Origin: Streptomyces sp. NRRL S-37
GTDB taxonomy: Bacteria > Actinomycetota > Actinomycetes > Streptomycetales > Streptomycetaceae
Length of the DNA: 64,000 nt
Direction of reading: 5' to 3'
NCBI RefSeq assembly: GCF_000721605.1
Contig: NZ_JOIZ01000023.1
Span: forward strand, 8,513-72,512
Made by a program: the position numbers and the translations under genes. Of the stretch, positions 34,020 through 43,395 are shown piece after piece. The notes under the pieces were generated by a model. It saw nothing but the letters and a program-made list of their open reading frames with translations, was not told where the DNA came from and did no database searches. Within the stretch, counting starts at the first letter, position 1, and each line of letters starts with the position of its first letter.

Positions 34020-35701
34020 CCCACGACCACGACCTGGTGCTCCGCCCGACCGCCGCCCAGACGGAGGCCGCGCTGAACCCTCCCCCCGGCCGCAACGGCG
34101 GAGACCTGGTCGTGGAGACCCTGGCCGGGCTCGGCGCGACCACCGTCTTCGGCCTGCCCGGCCAGCACGCCCTCGGCGTGTTCGACGCCCTGCGCCGCTC
34201 CGGCCTGCGGTACGTCGGCCTGCGGGTGGAGAACAACGCCGGGTTCGCGGCGGACGCGTACGGCCGGATCACCGGTGAGGCCGCCCCGCTGCTGCTGTCG
34301 ACCGGCCCGGGAGCCCTCACCTCGCTGGCCGCGCTCCAGGAGGCGGCCGCCGCCTCCGCCCCCGTGCTGGCGATCTGCAGCCAGGTCCCGACGCCGGGGC
34401 TCGGCGGTGGCCGCCACGGCTACCTGCACGAACTCCCCGACCAGGCGGCCTCGTTCCGCGGCGTGGTCAAGTCCGTCCACACGGTCCGTACGCAGTCCCA
34501 GATCCCGTCCGCGATCGCCGAGGCCTGGAAGTCGGCGCTGACCGTCCCGCACGGGCCGGTGTGGGTGGAGATCCCGCAGGACGTCCTGCTCGCGGAGGCC
34601 GCCCTGCCGGTGGTGACGGCGATGGACGCCACCCCCGACGAGCTGCCCCCGCGCCCCGAACTCACCGCGCTCGCCGCCCACCTGCTGGCGAACGCCGCCC
34701 GTCCCGCGATCATCGCGGGCGGGGGAGTGGTCCGTTCCGACGCCTCCGGCAAGCTGAGGCAGCTCGCCGAGCGGATCCAGGCGCCCGTGGTCACCACCCC
34801 CGGCGGCAAGGGCGCCTTCCCCTGGACGCACCCGCTGTCGCTGCAGTCCTGGCTGGAGGACCGCCACACCACCGACTTCCTCCAGGACGCGGACGTCCTG
34901 CTGGTCGTCGGCTCCGGCCTCGGCGAACTCTCCTCCAACTACCACACGTTCGAGCCGCGCGGCCGGGTCGTCCAGATCGAGGCCGACCTCGGCAAACTGG
35001 AGTCCAACCACCCGGCCCTCGGCATTCACGCCGACGCCCGCCTCGCCCTCCAGGCACTGCTGGAGACGGTGGAGACCCGCGAGGACGCGGCCGCGCCCGA
35101 GCGTGTACGGGGAGTGCTGGACCGCGTCCGCGAGCGCCTCGCCGCCCAGGAACTCGCCCTGGAACAGCAGGTGCTGACGGCGGTCCGCCGCGCCCTGCCC
35201 ACCGGCTCGCCGTCCTTCTGGGACATGACGATCCTGACGTACTGGGCCTGGTCCGCGTTCGACGCCATGGGCCCCAACCACCTGCACTCCGCGCAGGGCG
35301 CCGGCGGCCTGGGCTACGGCTTCCCGGCCGCCCTGGGCGCGGCGGTCGCCGACCCCACCCGCCCGGTCCTCGCGGTCTCCGGGGACGGCGGCGCCCTGTA
35401 CTCCGTCGCGGAGCTGGCCACGGCCCGCCAGCACGACCTCGACGTCACCTGGCTGATCGTCGACGACGGCGGCTACGGCATCCTCCGCGAGTACATGACC
35501 GACGCCTTCGGCGAGCCCACGGCGACGGAACTGACCCGCCCCGACTACGTGGCCCTGGCGGAGTCCTTCGGCGTCCCGGGCCTGCGGACCAGCCCCGAGA
35601 CCCTGGAACAGGACCTCGCCAGGGCGCTTGCCGCACCGGGTCCGTCGGTCGTCGTCCTCCCCGCCGTGCTGCGGATGTTCGCGCCGACGCACCTGGGCTG
35701 A
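34016..35701 (+). CDS. Thiamine-diphosphate-dependent enzyme (acetolactate synthase-like)
   Basis: A 561-residue three-domain ThDP enzyme. The N-terminal pyrimidine-binding domain carries the catalytic glutamate in [15 protein letters not shown] (near 75), the central domain is near 200-330, and the C-terminal domain has the diphosphate motif starting [13 protein letters not shown] (near 460) and ending IVDDGGYG. It lacks a clear fit to IlvB, oxalyl-CoA decarboxylase or indolepyruvate decarboxylase. The GTG at 34016 overlaps the agmatinase stop (GTGA). This pairing recalls CeaS and PAH of clavulanate biosynthesis, but the other genes of that pathway are absent. Product unknown. Confidence 0.88.
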   Translation: MTHDHDLVLRPTAAQTEAALNPPPGRNGGDLVVETLAGLGATTVFGLPGQHALGVFDALRRSGLRYVGLRVENNAGFAADAYGRITGEAAPLLLSTGPGALTSLAALQEAAAASAPVLAICSQVPTPGLGGGRHGYLHELPDQAASFRGVVKSVHTVRTQSQIPSAIAEAWKSALTVPHGPVWVEIPQDVLLAEAALPVVTAMDATPDELPPRPELTALAAHLLANAARPAIIAGGGVVRSDASGKLRQLAERIQAPVVTTPGGKGAFPWTHPLSLQSWLEDRHTTDFLQDADVLLVVGSGLGELSSNYHTFEPRGRVVQIEADLGKLESNHPALGIHADARLALQALLETVETREDAAAPERVRGVLDRVRERLAAQELALEQQVLTAVRRALPTGSPSFWDMTILTYWAWSAFDAMGPNHLHSAQGAGGLGYGFPAALGAAVADPTRPVLAVSGDGGALYSVAELATARQHDLDVTWLIVDDGGYGILREYMTDAFGEPTATELTRPDYVALAESFGVPGLRTSPETLEQDLARALAAPGPSVVVLPAVLRMFAPTHLG

Positions 35702-35711
35702 GTCCGGTGGG

Positions 35712-36068
35712 TCAGCAGGCGCCCGGGCCCACCCCGTCGATCCGTCCGCCGAAGTCGCCGAGGTAGCGGGAGCGCCAGTCACCGTTGAAGACGTCCCGCT
35801 TCTCGACCGGCTGCCAGTTCACGAAGCAGGCCCGGGTGCTCGCGACGACCGAGCCGACGTGGTCGTGGAGGCGGGGCGGCATGTCGCGGTAGCCGCTGCG
35901 CGCGGTCCACTCCCAGTAGTCGCCGCCGAAGCCCTCCTTGCTCCAGAAGCACACGGACCCGTCGGGGCAGGACGGGGGCGCGGCCGGCGCGGCGGACGCC
36001 GTGTGGGCGGGCAGCAGGAGCGCGGTCAGGGCGAGGACGGCGGCGAGGGACCAGGAACGAGTCTTCAC
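35712..36068 (-). CDS. Secreted peptidase-inhibitor I36-like protein
   Basis: A 118-residue exported protein. The signal peptide has a KTRSWSL start, a hydrophobic core and a TASA/A cleavage site near residue 25. The mature domain starts CPDGSVCFWSKEGFGGDYWEW and has further cysteines at RACFVNW and the C-terminal GAC, giving four in total, as in the actinobacterial I36 (SMI/beta-gamma-crystallin-like) family. The GTG at 36068 has GGAG upstream. It converges with the thiamine-diphosphate enzyme gene. Confidence 0.85.
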   Translation of the reverse strand: MKTRSWSLAAVLALTALLLPAHTASAAPAAPPSCPDGSVCFWSKEGFGGDYWEWTARSGYRDMPPRLHDHVGSVVASTRACFVNWQPVEKRDVFNGDWRSRYLGDFGGRIDGVGPGAC

Positions 36069-36096
36069 GGCACTCTCCAGTAAGGCGGCGTGACGG

Positions 36097-36136
36097 CATG
36101 GAACGGCCCCGGCGGATCCGCCGGGGCCGTTCCATG
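36097..36136 (-). terminator. Perfect 40-bp palindrome upstream of the I36-like gene
   Basis: Two 20-base arms (CATGGAACGGCCCCGGCGGA and its exact complement) meet at a central BamHI-like GGATCC without a loop. It lies 145 bp after the 36282 gene and 29 bp before the I36 start. A terminator for the upstream gene is most likely; a protein-binding site is possible. Confidence 0.65.
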
Positions 36137-36281
36137 GTTGTGGAGGGGCGGGGCCGACCGGCCCCGGCCGCCGTCCACACCACCGGATGGAGCGAACCGG
36201 AGGCCCGACGGCGTGCTTCCGGCGAGCGGCGAACGCGTTCACGCGGGGCGTACGCGCCCGGCGCCACCGGACCGGCTCGCC

Positions 36282-36650
36282 TCACCCCAGCAGTTCGCCG
36301 AACTCTTTCCTGTCGTGGGCGAGACGCTCGGCGTAGCCCGCGGAGAACGCCGCCTGCTCGCGGGGGCTCATGGTGTCGTGCGGCAGGCGGGACGGCGGCA
36401 GGAGGTCCGGCAGCTCCCGGTAGACGGTCACCGCAGCTTCCCAGTGTGCGCCTCCCCTGTTCCTCGCCCGGACGAGATGGTCCGCGAGGCGGGACAGCTC
36501 CTCGTCCAGCAGATGCTCCGGGACCTTCTTGGAGAGGAACTCCCCGGGTTCGGGAGGTGGTCCCTCCGGCGTGGCGAGGAGCCGCAGTGTCCAGAGGGCG
36601 GCGAGCAGCCGCCCCGACCGTGTGTGATCGCTCGGTGTCGCGTCAGCCAT
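36282..36650 (-). CDS. Small hypothetical protein
   Basis: A 122-residue soluble, helix-rich protein with no signal peptide and no motif I recognise. Charged and aromatic residues are concentrated in the middle (LDEELSRLADHLVRARNRGG), and its coding-type GC bias at third positions supports it as real. The ribosome site before the ATG at 36650 is weak. It ends upstream of a 40-bp palindrome. Confidence 0.6.
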   Translation of the reverse strand: MADATPSDHTRSGRLLAALWTLRLLATPEGPPPEPGEFLSKKVPEHLLDEELSRLADHLVRARNRGGAHWEAAVTVYRELPDLLPPSRLPHDTMSPREQAAFSAGYAERLAHDRKEFGELLG

Positions 36651-36695
36651 GAGGAAGTCTGCCCCGGTACCGGCCGTCGTGACACCGGCGTCCGG

Positions 36696-37511
36696 CTACC
36701 AGATCGACTCGACCCACTCCGGGTGGTCGATGAACGGGTTGCGGTTGTGCTGGTACGAGTCGTAGATGACGTCGTTGCGGTTCTTCTCGAACGCGCTCGG
36801 CGGGTCCTGCTCGTGCCACTGCTTCAGGACCGAGAGGCGGCCGTGGTACGGGTCGCTGCCGTTGGTGACGGAGTCGTTGGGCTCCAGGTCGGGCCAGCCG
36901 TCGGTGCCCTCGTAGCGGACGGCCATGTAGAGGATCATGCGGGCCACGTCGCCCTTGACCGCGTCGCGCGGTTCGAAGGAGTCGGAGTCGGTCAGGCTGC
37001 CGCCGCTGTCGGTGAACGAGCTGCCGCCGTTGTCGAAGTCCTTGTTGTCGCGGATGGAGTTGACCCGGACGTCCTCGGGGCGCAGGTGGTGCAGGTCGGT
37101 GCCGGGGCCGGTGGAGGTGCCGAAGTCGCCGTGGGACTTGGCCCACACGTGCTCGCGGTTCCAGTCGCCCACGTCACCGCCGTTGAGGGACTTGCTGCGG
37201 GAGATGCCCGAGTACAGCAGGATCACGTTGTTGCTGTTGTCCGGGTCCTGGTCGGTGACCTTCAGGGCGTTCCAGACCGCCGAGTACGAGATCTTCGTCT
37301 GGTCGCTGATGATCGTGTGCAGGGAGTCCTTCAGCGCCGGGCCGGTCTTGCCGATCGCGTCGGCGTAGTACGTCGGGTCGTAGCTCGTCGCTGTTGCTGC
37401 TGTCGTGGTCGTGGCCGGGGTCGCGGTCGCGGCGGGAGCGGTGAGGCCGGCGAGTACGACAGCGGTGGCGAGCGCCAGCGGCTTCCGGCGCCGTATGCGT
37501 ATCGCGCGCAT
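36696..37511 (-). CDS. Secreted endonuclease I family nuclease
   Basis: A 271-residue exported nuclease. A basic N-terminus (RAIRIRRRKPLALA) leads a signal peptide ending near an Ala-rich TATPAT stretch. The mature part matches the endonuclease I (NucM/EndA) family with the His-Me finger block DWNREHVWAKSHG (near 125), followed by DLHHLRPEDVRVNSIRDNKDF, where His, Asn and Asp residues bind the metal and activate water. Likely a non-specific extracellular DNase/RNase for nutrient recovery. It is monocistronic. Confidence 0.9.
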   Translation of the reverse strand: MRAIRIRRRKPLALATAVVLAGLTAPAATATPATTTTAATATSYDPTYYADAIGKTGPALKDSLHTIISDQTKISYSAVWNALKVTDQDPDNSNNVILLYSGISRSKSLNGGDVGDWNREHVWAKSHGDFGTSTGPGTDLHHLRPEDVRVNSIRDNKDFDNGGSSFTDSGGSLTDSDSFEPRDAVKGDVARMILYMAVRYEGTDGWPDLEPNDSVTNGSDPYHGRLSVLKQWHEQDPPSAFEKNRNDVIYDSYQHNRNPFIDHPEWVESIW

Positions 37512-37616
37512 GTGGGGTGTCCGATCTACGCGGGTTGCACGAAGTGGATAACCCAGAGAGTGACATGCACATGCGGCGGAAGGGATGGACGGGAGGTGGC
37601 GATTGCGTGACGGCTG

Positions 37617-38210
37617 TCACCGGGTGGGGGCGGTCCAGGGGGCGAGCAGATCCCGCAGCAGCTCCGCGAAGGCGCCGTCCAGCGTGTCCTCCCGCTCCTG
37701 GTCGCCGACGGCTTCGGGGCAGAGAGCGGCGGGCCGGGCGATCCAGAGGATCTTCCAGGGCAGCGACCGCAGCGCGGGGTCACCCCAGATCCCGCCGTGC
37801 GGGACCAGCGGGTGGAGCACATCGCTGAGGTGTTCCGTCACGACCCGCACCAGCGGACCGTCGGGTGCCGTGTGCGCCGCCGCCATCGCCGCGCGGGAGG
37901 ACCGGGCGACGGCGGCCGTCGTCGGATGCCGTCGGACGGCGCGCACGGCCTGCGTCAGATGCCGGGTGACCCCCGCGGCGGTGCCGTCGCCGGGATGCCT
38001 GCGGAGGGTGAGGTCGAGGGTGTTCGCGAGTTCCGCTCCCAGGGCGAGCAGGTGCAGAGCGGAAGCGGACTTCCAGTTCGCGTAGAGGAAGTTACGGGAG
38101 GTGCCGCAGGCGCGGGAGATCGCGGTCAGGGACACGTCCAGACCATCGGTGCGCATGAGCGTACGCACGGTGGTGATTACATGTCCGGTGGCAAGAGGGT
38201 CGCGCAGCAT
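37617..38210 (-). CDS. TetR-family regulator
   Basis: A 197-residue TetR-type protein. Its HTH is VSLTAISRACGTSRNFLYANW (residues about 26-46), and the remainder is helical, with a TetR_C-like region containing AVARSSRAAMAAAHTAPDG. Target unknown. It is divergent from the phytase-like gene across a 246-bp gap, where an inverted repeat with 10-bp arms lies closer to the phytase-like gene. Confidence 0.8.
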   Translation of the reverse strand: MLRDPLATGHVITTVRTLMRTDGLDVSLTAISRACGTSRNFLYANWKSASALHLLALGAELANTLDLTLRRHPGDGTAAGVTRHLTQAVRAVRRHPTTAAVARSSRAAMAAAHTAPDGPLVRVVTEHLSDVLHPLVPHGGIWGDPALRSLPWKILWIARPAALCPEAVGDQEREDTLDGAFAELLRDLLAPWTAPTR

Positions 38211-38408
38211 GACCCCATGGTGAGAAAAAGCGTGAGCAGTTGGCGGGTGAATGTTCGGATTGCGCTCAAATGAGTGATAAAAGGACGGATAGGGGTGAGA
38301 TGTTCAGGCTTTTTGGTGAGAGGGGTGAGGGGAGGCCGTTCCGACAGCGGCGACGAAAGCGGCCCGGCCGGCCGCCGGGAGAGCCACCACCGGACCCTGC
38401 GGATCTTT

Positions 38409-38442
38409 AACGGTTCGGCCCCTCGGGCGTCACCGAACCGTT
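38409..38442. promoter_or_regulatory. Inverted repeat upstream of the phytase-like gene
   Basis: AACGGTTCGG and CCGAACCGTT are perfect 10-bp arms separated by 14 bp, ending 14 bp before the start codon. It could be an operator (for instance of the divergent TetR protein) or an mRNA hairpin near the ribosome site. Confidence 0.55.
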
Positions 38443-38456
38443 CTACGGTGACGCCC

Positions 38457-39500
38457 ATGCGTCTGCGACCGCTCCTCGTCACCCTCACCGCCGCCCTCGC
38501 GGCCACCACCTGCCTCGCGGCCACCGGGCCCGCCGCCGCGCACGGCGGCGGGGTCTGCTCCCCGTCCGTCTCCGTCGACCGCTTCTCCGACACCCTCGAC
38601 AAGACGACGTACGGCGGCACCTACGTCGGCAACCTCTCCGCCCTCGCCGGCGACGGCTCCCCCGCGCCGCTCCGCCCGCGCACGAGCGCCCCCGCCGGCA
38701 CCGTCGCCGCCCTCTCCGACCGGTCCGCCCTGTTCCAGCTCGACGCCCGCACCCTGCGCCCCGAGAGCGTGATCCAACTCGCCGACGAGAACGGGGCCGC
38801 GCTCGACGCGGAGGGACTGGTCGTGGACCTCCTCCCCTCCCGGCCCCGCTCGGACGGGGGGACCTCCACCGGGACCTACCTCGTCTCCTCCGAGACCGAG
38901 CCCTCCGTACGCCGCTACTCCCGCGACGGCACCCTCCTCGGCCGCCTCCCCGTGCCCGACGGCCTCCGTACCGCCCCCGACGGCCCCGCCAGGGCCAACG
39001 GCACCTTCGAAGGCCTGACCCTCCTCCCCGGCGGACGCACCCTGATCGCGTCCATGGAGTACCCGCTCACCGGCGACCCCGACGACCAGGTCCGCTTCCA
39101 GACCTGGCGCCGCACCGCCCACGGTGACTTCCGCACCGGCGCGCAGTACACCTACCGGATCGACCCGGGCCACGGCGTCTCCGAGATCACCGCCACCCCC
39201 GACGGACGGCTGCTCGTCCTGGAACGCGGCTTCACCTCCAGCGTCGGCAACACCGTCCGCCTCTACCTGGCCGACCGGCACGGCACCGCGTACGACAAGA
39301 CCCTGCTCGCCGACCTCGCCGACTGCCCCACCCTCGGCGCCACCGCCAAGCAGCCCCAGGTCAACCCCCTCCTCGACAACATCGAGGGCATGACCGTCAC
39401 CGGCCGGTCCAAGGGCCGCCTGAACCTCCTCCTGGTCAGCGACGACAACCAGAACGAGAACCAGATCACCCGCCTCTACGCTCTCCGCGTACGCCTCTGA
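38457..39500 (+). CDS. Secreted esterase-like/phytase-like beta-propeller protein
   Basis: A 347-residue exported protein with a signal peptide ([20 protein letters not shown], cut near residue 29). The mature part matches the esterase-like activity of phytase domain (PF13449), with typical segments [42 protein letters not shown] and LDNIEGMTV. Activity in this family is poorly tested, so esterase or phytase function is a label only. The ATG at 38457 has GGTGA upstream. Confidence 0.85.
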   Translation: MRLRPLLVTLTAALAATTCLAATGPAAAHGGGVCSPSVSVDRFSDTLDKTTYGGTYVGNLSALAGDGSPAPLRPRTSAPAGTVAALSDRSALFQLDARTLRPESVIQLADENGAALDAEGLVVDLLPSRPRSDGGTSTGTYLVSSETEPSVRRYSRDGTLLGRLPVPDGLRTAPDGPARANGTFEGLTLLPGGRTLIASMEYPLTGDPDDQVRFQTWRRTAHGDFRTGAQYTYRIDPGHGVSEITATPDGRLLVLERGFTSSVGNTVRLYLADRHGTAYDKTLLADLADCPTLGATAKQPQVNPLLDNIEGMTVTGRSKGRLNLLLVSDDNQNENQITRLYALRVRL

Positions 39501-39577
39501 ATGTTGCGGCGGGATGAAATCCGCCGCCGGCCGCGTTGGTGCCTTCCGGCAGATCAGGACGATCGGAGGGCACCCGC

Positions 39578-42500
39578 GTGACACCGCAACGGGGATGGGC
39601 ACGGCGACTGGCCGCATACGCGTGGCGGCATCCCAAGGACGTCGTCCTCGCGCTGGGCTCCTCCCTCGGCGGCATGGCCGTCATGGCGCTGGTCCCGCTG
39701 ATCACCAAGGTGATCATCGACGACGTCATCGGCGACAAGACCAGGTCCATGACCACCTGGGCCGGACTCCTCGTCGGCGCCGCGCTCGCCGTCTACGCCC
39801 TCACCTACATCCGCCGCTACTACGGCGGCCGGCTCGCCCTCGACGTCCAGCACGACCTGCGGACCGAGATGTACGGGACGATCACCCGGCTCGACGGCAG
39901 ACGCCAGGACGAGCTGTCCACCGGGCAGGTCGTCGGACGCGCCACCAGCGACCTCCAGCTCATCCAGAGCCTGCTCTTCATGCTGCCGATGACCATCGGC
40001 AACCTCCTGCTGTTCCTGATCTCCCTCGTGATCATGGCGTGGCTGTCGCTGCCGCTCACCGCCGTCGCCCTCGCCGTCGCCCCCGCCCTGTGGTGGATCG
40101 CCAAACGCAGCCGCACCCGGCTGCACCCCTCCACCTGGTACGCGCAGGCGCAGGCGGGAGCCGTGGCCGGGGTGGTCGACGGCGCGGTCAGCGGCGTACG
40201 CGTGGTGAAGGGCTTCGGACAGGAGGAGCAGGAGACCGGCAAGCTGCGCGAGGTCGGACGGCGGCTGTACGCCGGGCGGCTGCGCACCATCCGGCTGAAC
40301 TCCCGGTACACCCCCGCCCTCCAGGCCGTACCCGCCCTCGGCCAGGTGGCGATGCTGGCCCTCGGCGGCTGGCTCGCCGTACGCGGGCACATCACGCTCG
40401 GCACGTTCGTCGCCTTCTCCACCTACCTCGCCCAGCTCGTCGGCCCGGTCCGGATGCTCGCCATGGTCCTCACCGTCGGCCAGCAGGCCCGCGCCGGCAC
40501 CGAACGCGTCCTGGAGCTGATCGACACCGAGCCGTCCCTGACCGACGGCACCAGGGAACTGCCCGCCGACGCCCCGGCGACCGTCGAGTTCGACGACGTC
40601 TCCTTCGGCTACGACCCCGGCCGGCCCGTCCTGGACGGCCTCTCCTTCGAGATCCGGCCCGGGGAGACCCTCGCCGTCGTCGGCGCCTCCGGCTCCGGCA
40701 AGTCCACCGTCTCCCTGCTCCTGCCGCGCTTCTACGACGTCACCCACGGCGCCGTGCTCGTCGGCGGCCACGACGTGCGCGAGCTGACCACCGAGTCCCT
40801 GCGGGCCGCGATCGGACTGGTCCCCGAGGACTCCTTCCTCTTCTCCGACACCGTGCGCAACAACATCGCGTACGGCCGCCCGGACGCCACCGACGAGCAG
40901 ATCACCGCCGCCGCCCGCGCCGCCCAGGCCGACCGGTTCATCGACGAGCTGCCCGACGGCTACGACACCACCGTCGGCGAGCACGGCCTGACCCTCTCCG
41001 GCGGCCAGCGCCAGCGCGTCGCCCTCGCCCGCGCCATCCTCACCGACCCGCGCCTGCTGGTCCTGGACGACGCCACCTCCGCCGTGGACGCCCGCGTCGA
41101 GCACGAGATCCACGAGGCGCTGAAGAGCGTCATGCGGGGCCGTACGACCCTGCTGATAGCCCACCGCCGCTCCACCCTCAACCTCGCCGACCGCATCGCC
41201 GTCCTCGACGGCGGCCGGCTCGCCGACATCGGCACCCACGACGAGCTCCAGCGGCGCTCCGCCCTCTACCGCAGGCTGCTCACCGACCCCGACGAGCTCG
41301 GCGCCGTCTCCCCGGGCCACACCCCGCCCGCCGGACCGCGGGAGGAGGACACCTCGGTCCGCGCCGAGCTGGACGCCGAGTTCGACGCCGAACGCGGGGT
41401 CACCCCCCGGCTGTGGACCGGCGACCGCGAACCCAAGGACACCGCGCTGGCCGGCACTCCGGCCACCCCGGAACTCCTCGCCCAGGTGGAGGCGCTGCCC
41501 CCGGCGGACGACGTCCCCGACGTCGACGAGGAACAGGCCGTCCGGCCCGAGGACTCCTACGGTCTGCGCCGCCTCCTGCGCGGCTTCCGCACCCCCCTCC
41601 TCATCAGCCTCGGCCTGGTCGCCGTGGACGCCGGGATGAGCCTGCTGCTGCCGGTGCTGATCCGGCACGGCATCGACGAGGGCGTCACCCAGACCGCCCT
41701 CGGCGCGGTCTGGGCGGCCTCCCTGCTGGGCCTGCTCACCGTGCTCGCCCAGTGGGCGGCGCAGGTCGGCGAGACCCGGATGACAGGACGCACCGGCGAA
41801 CGCGTCCTCTACGCGCTGCGGCTGAAGATCTTCGCCCAGCTCCAGCGGCTCGGCCTCGACTACTACGAGCGCGAGCTGACCGGCCGGATCATGACCCGGA
41901 TGACGACGGACGTCGACGCGCTGTCGACGTTCCTGCAGACGGGCCTCGTCACCGCGTTCGTCTCGGTGGTCACCTTCTTCGGCATCATGGCCGCCCTGCT
42001 GGTCCTCGACGTCGGCCTCGCCCTCGTCGTCTTCGCCACCCTGCCCCCGCTGATCGTCGGCACGTACTTCTTCCGCCGGGCCAGCGTGAAGGCCTACGAG
42101 CTGGCGCGGGAACGGGTGTCGGTGGTCAACGCCGACCTGCAGGAGTCGGTGGCGGGGCTGCGGATCGTGCAGGCGTTCCGCCGCGAACGGGACGGCGGAC
42201 ACCGGTTCGCCGAGCGCAGCGCCGACTACCGCGAGGCACGCGTACGGGGCCAGTGGCTGATCTCGGTGTACTTCCCGTTCGTGCAGTTCCTGTCCTCGAT
42301 CGCGGCCGCGGCCGTGCTGGTCGTGGGCGGGGGCCGGGTCGACGACGGGACGCTGGCGATCGGCTCGCTGGTCGCCTACCTGCTCTACATCGACCTGTTC
42401 TTCGCGCCCGTCCAGCAGCTCTCCCAGGTCTTCGACGGCTACCAGCAGGCGTCCGTCTCCCTGGGCCGCATCCAGGAACTGCTGCGGGAGCCGGCCTCCA

Positions 42501-43285
42501 CGGGGACCGCCGCGAAACCGCTCGACGTGCCGTCCCTGCGCGGCGAGATCGCCTTCGAGGACGTACGCTTCGCCTACGGCGACGACGAGGAGGCCCTCGA
42601 CGGCATCGACCTCACCATCCCGGCCGGGCAGACCGTCGCCTTCGTCGGCGAGACCGGCGCCGGGAAGTCCACCCTGGTCAAGCTGGTCGCCCGGTTCTAC
42701 GACCCGACCGGCGGGCGGGTCACCGTCGACGGCACCGACCTGAGGGACCTGGACCTCACCGCCTACCGGCACCGGCTCGGCGTCGTCCCGCAGGAGGCGT
42801 ACCTCTTCCCCGGCACCGTCCGCGACGCCATCGCCTACGGCCGCCCGGACGCCACCGACGCCGAGGTGGAGGCGGCGGCCCGCGCGGTCGGCGCGCACGA
42901 GATGATCGCCACCCTGGACGGCGGCTACCTCCACGAGGTCGCCGAACGCGGCCGCAACCTGTCCGCCGGGCAGCGCCAGCTCATCGCGCTCGCCCGCGCC
43001 GAACTCGTCGACCCGGACGTGCTGCTGCTCGACGAGGCGACGGCCGCGCTCGACCTGGCCACCGAGGCCCAGGTCAACCAGGCGACCGACCGCCTGGCAG
43101 GACGTCGTACGACACTGGTCGTCGCCCACCGCCTGACCACCGCCGCCCGCGCCGACCGGGTGATCGTGATGGACCACGGCCGGGTCGCGGAGGACGGCAC
43201 GCACGACGAACTGCTGCGGCGCGGCGGCACGTACGCCACGCTGTGGCGGACGTTCGTCGGGGAGGACGTGCCGACGCCGGCGTGA
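39578..43285 (+). CDS. Fused ABC exporter: two TMD-NBD halves in one chain
   Basis: A 1235-residue protein with the order TMD1 (about 15-310), NBD1 (about 340-575), an acidic linker of about 100 residues, TMD2 (about 670-960) and NBD2 (about 990-1225). It equals a covalently joined heterodimeric type IV exporter (MsbA/LmrA class). NBD1 has Walker A GASGSGKST, LSGGQ and a Walker B ending LVLDD. NBD2 has GETGAGKST, an altered signature LSAGQ and canonical LLLDE. The catalytic Glu replaced by Asp in NBD1 and the altered signature in NBD2 fall on the same composite site, as in BmrCD and TM287/288. Start GTG at 39578 with GGAGGG upstream. Substrate unknown. Confidence 0.92.
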   Translation: MTPQRGWARRLAAYAWRHPKDVVLALGSSLGGMAVMALVPLITKVIIDDVIGDKTRSMTTWAGLLVGAALAVYALTYIRRYYGGRLALDVQHDLRTEMYGTITRLDGRRQDELSTGQVVGRATSDLQLIQSLLFMLPMTIGNLLLFLISLVIMAWLSLPLTAVALAVAPALWWIAKRSRTRLHPSTWYAQAQAGAVAGVVDGAVSGVRVVKGFGQEEQETGKLREVGRRLYAGRLRTIRLNSRYTPALQAVPALGQVAMLALGGWLAVRGHITLGTFVAFSTYLAQLVGPVRMLAMVLTVGQQARAGTERVLELIDTEPSLTDGTRELPADAPATVEFDDVSFGYDPGRPVLDGLSFEIRPGETLAVVGASGSGKSTVSLLLPRFYDVTHGAVLVGGHDVRELTTESLRAAIGLVPEDSFLFSDTVRNNIAYGRPDATDEQITAAARAAQADRFIDELPDGYDTTVGEHGLTLSGGQRQRVALARAILTDPRLLVLDDATSAVDARVEHEIHEALKSVMRGRTTLLIAHRRSTLNLADRIAVLDGGRLADIGTHDELQRRSALYRRLLTDPDELGAVSPGHTPPAGPREEDTSVRAELDAEFDAERGVTPRLWTGDREPKDTALAGTPATPELLAQVEALPPADDVPDVDEEQAVRPEDSYGLRRLLRGFRTPLLISLGLVAVDAGMSLLLPVLIRHGIDEGVTQTALGAVWAASLLGLLTVLAQWAAQVGETRMTGRTGERVLYALRLKIFAQLQRLGLDYYERELTGRIMTRMTTDVDALSTFLQTGLVTAFVSVVTFFGIMAALLVLDVGLALVVFATLPPLIVGTYFFRRASVKAYELARERVSVVNADLQESVAGLRIVQAFRRERDGGHRFAERSADYREARVRGQWLISVYFPFVQFLSSIAAAAVLVVGGGRVDDGTLAIGSLVAYLLYIDLFFAPVQQLSQVFDGYQQASVSLGRIQELLREPASTGTAAKPLDVPSLRGEIAFEDVRFAYGDDEEALDGIDLTIPAGQTVAFVGETGAGKSTLVKLVARFYDPTGGRVTVDGTDLRDLDLTAYRHRLGVVPQEAYLFPGTVRDAIAYGRPDATDAEVEAAARAVGAHEMIATLDGGYLHEVAERGRNLSAGQRQLIALARAELVDPDVLLLDEATAALDLATEAQVNQATDRLAGRRTTLVVAHRLTTAARADRVIVMDHGRVAEDGTHDELLRRGGTYATLWRTFVGEDVPTPA

Positions 43286-43395
43286 GGAGCGGCCCCGCCC
43301 CCAGGGGGCGGGCGCGCGCAACCATCCGACCTACGTCATGCGTCCGTACACGCGTACGCCGCCTGGCGCGGCAGCCGCGGTACGGGAGGACGACT

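Noticed and set aside
33051..35701. Clavulanate-type biosynthetic cluster
   Set aside because: Only a ureohydrolase and a ThDP enzyme resemble pathway members. No beta-lactam synthetase, clavaminate synthase or regulator is nearby.
36097..36136. Insertion-sequence end
   Set aside because: The palindrome has no transposase near it and no second inverted repeat at a distance.
39554..43321. A 1255-residue minus-strand frame opposite the ABC exporter
   Set aside because: Shadow of the exporter gene; the plus strand carries all Walker and signature motifs.
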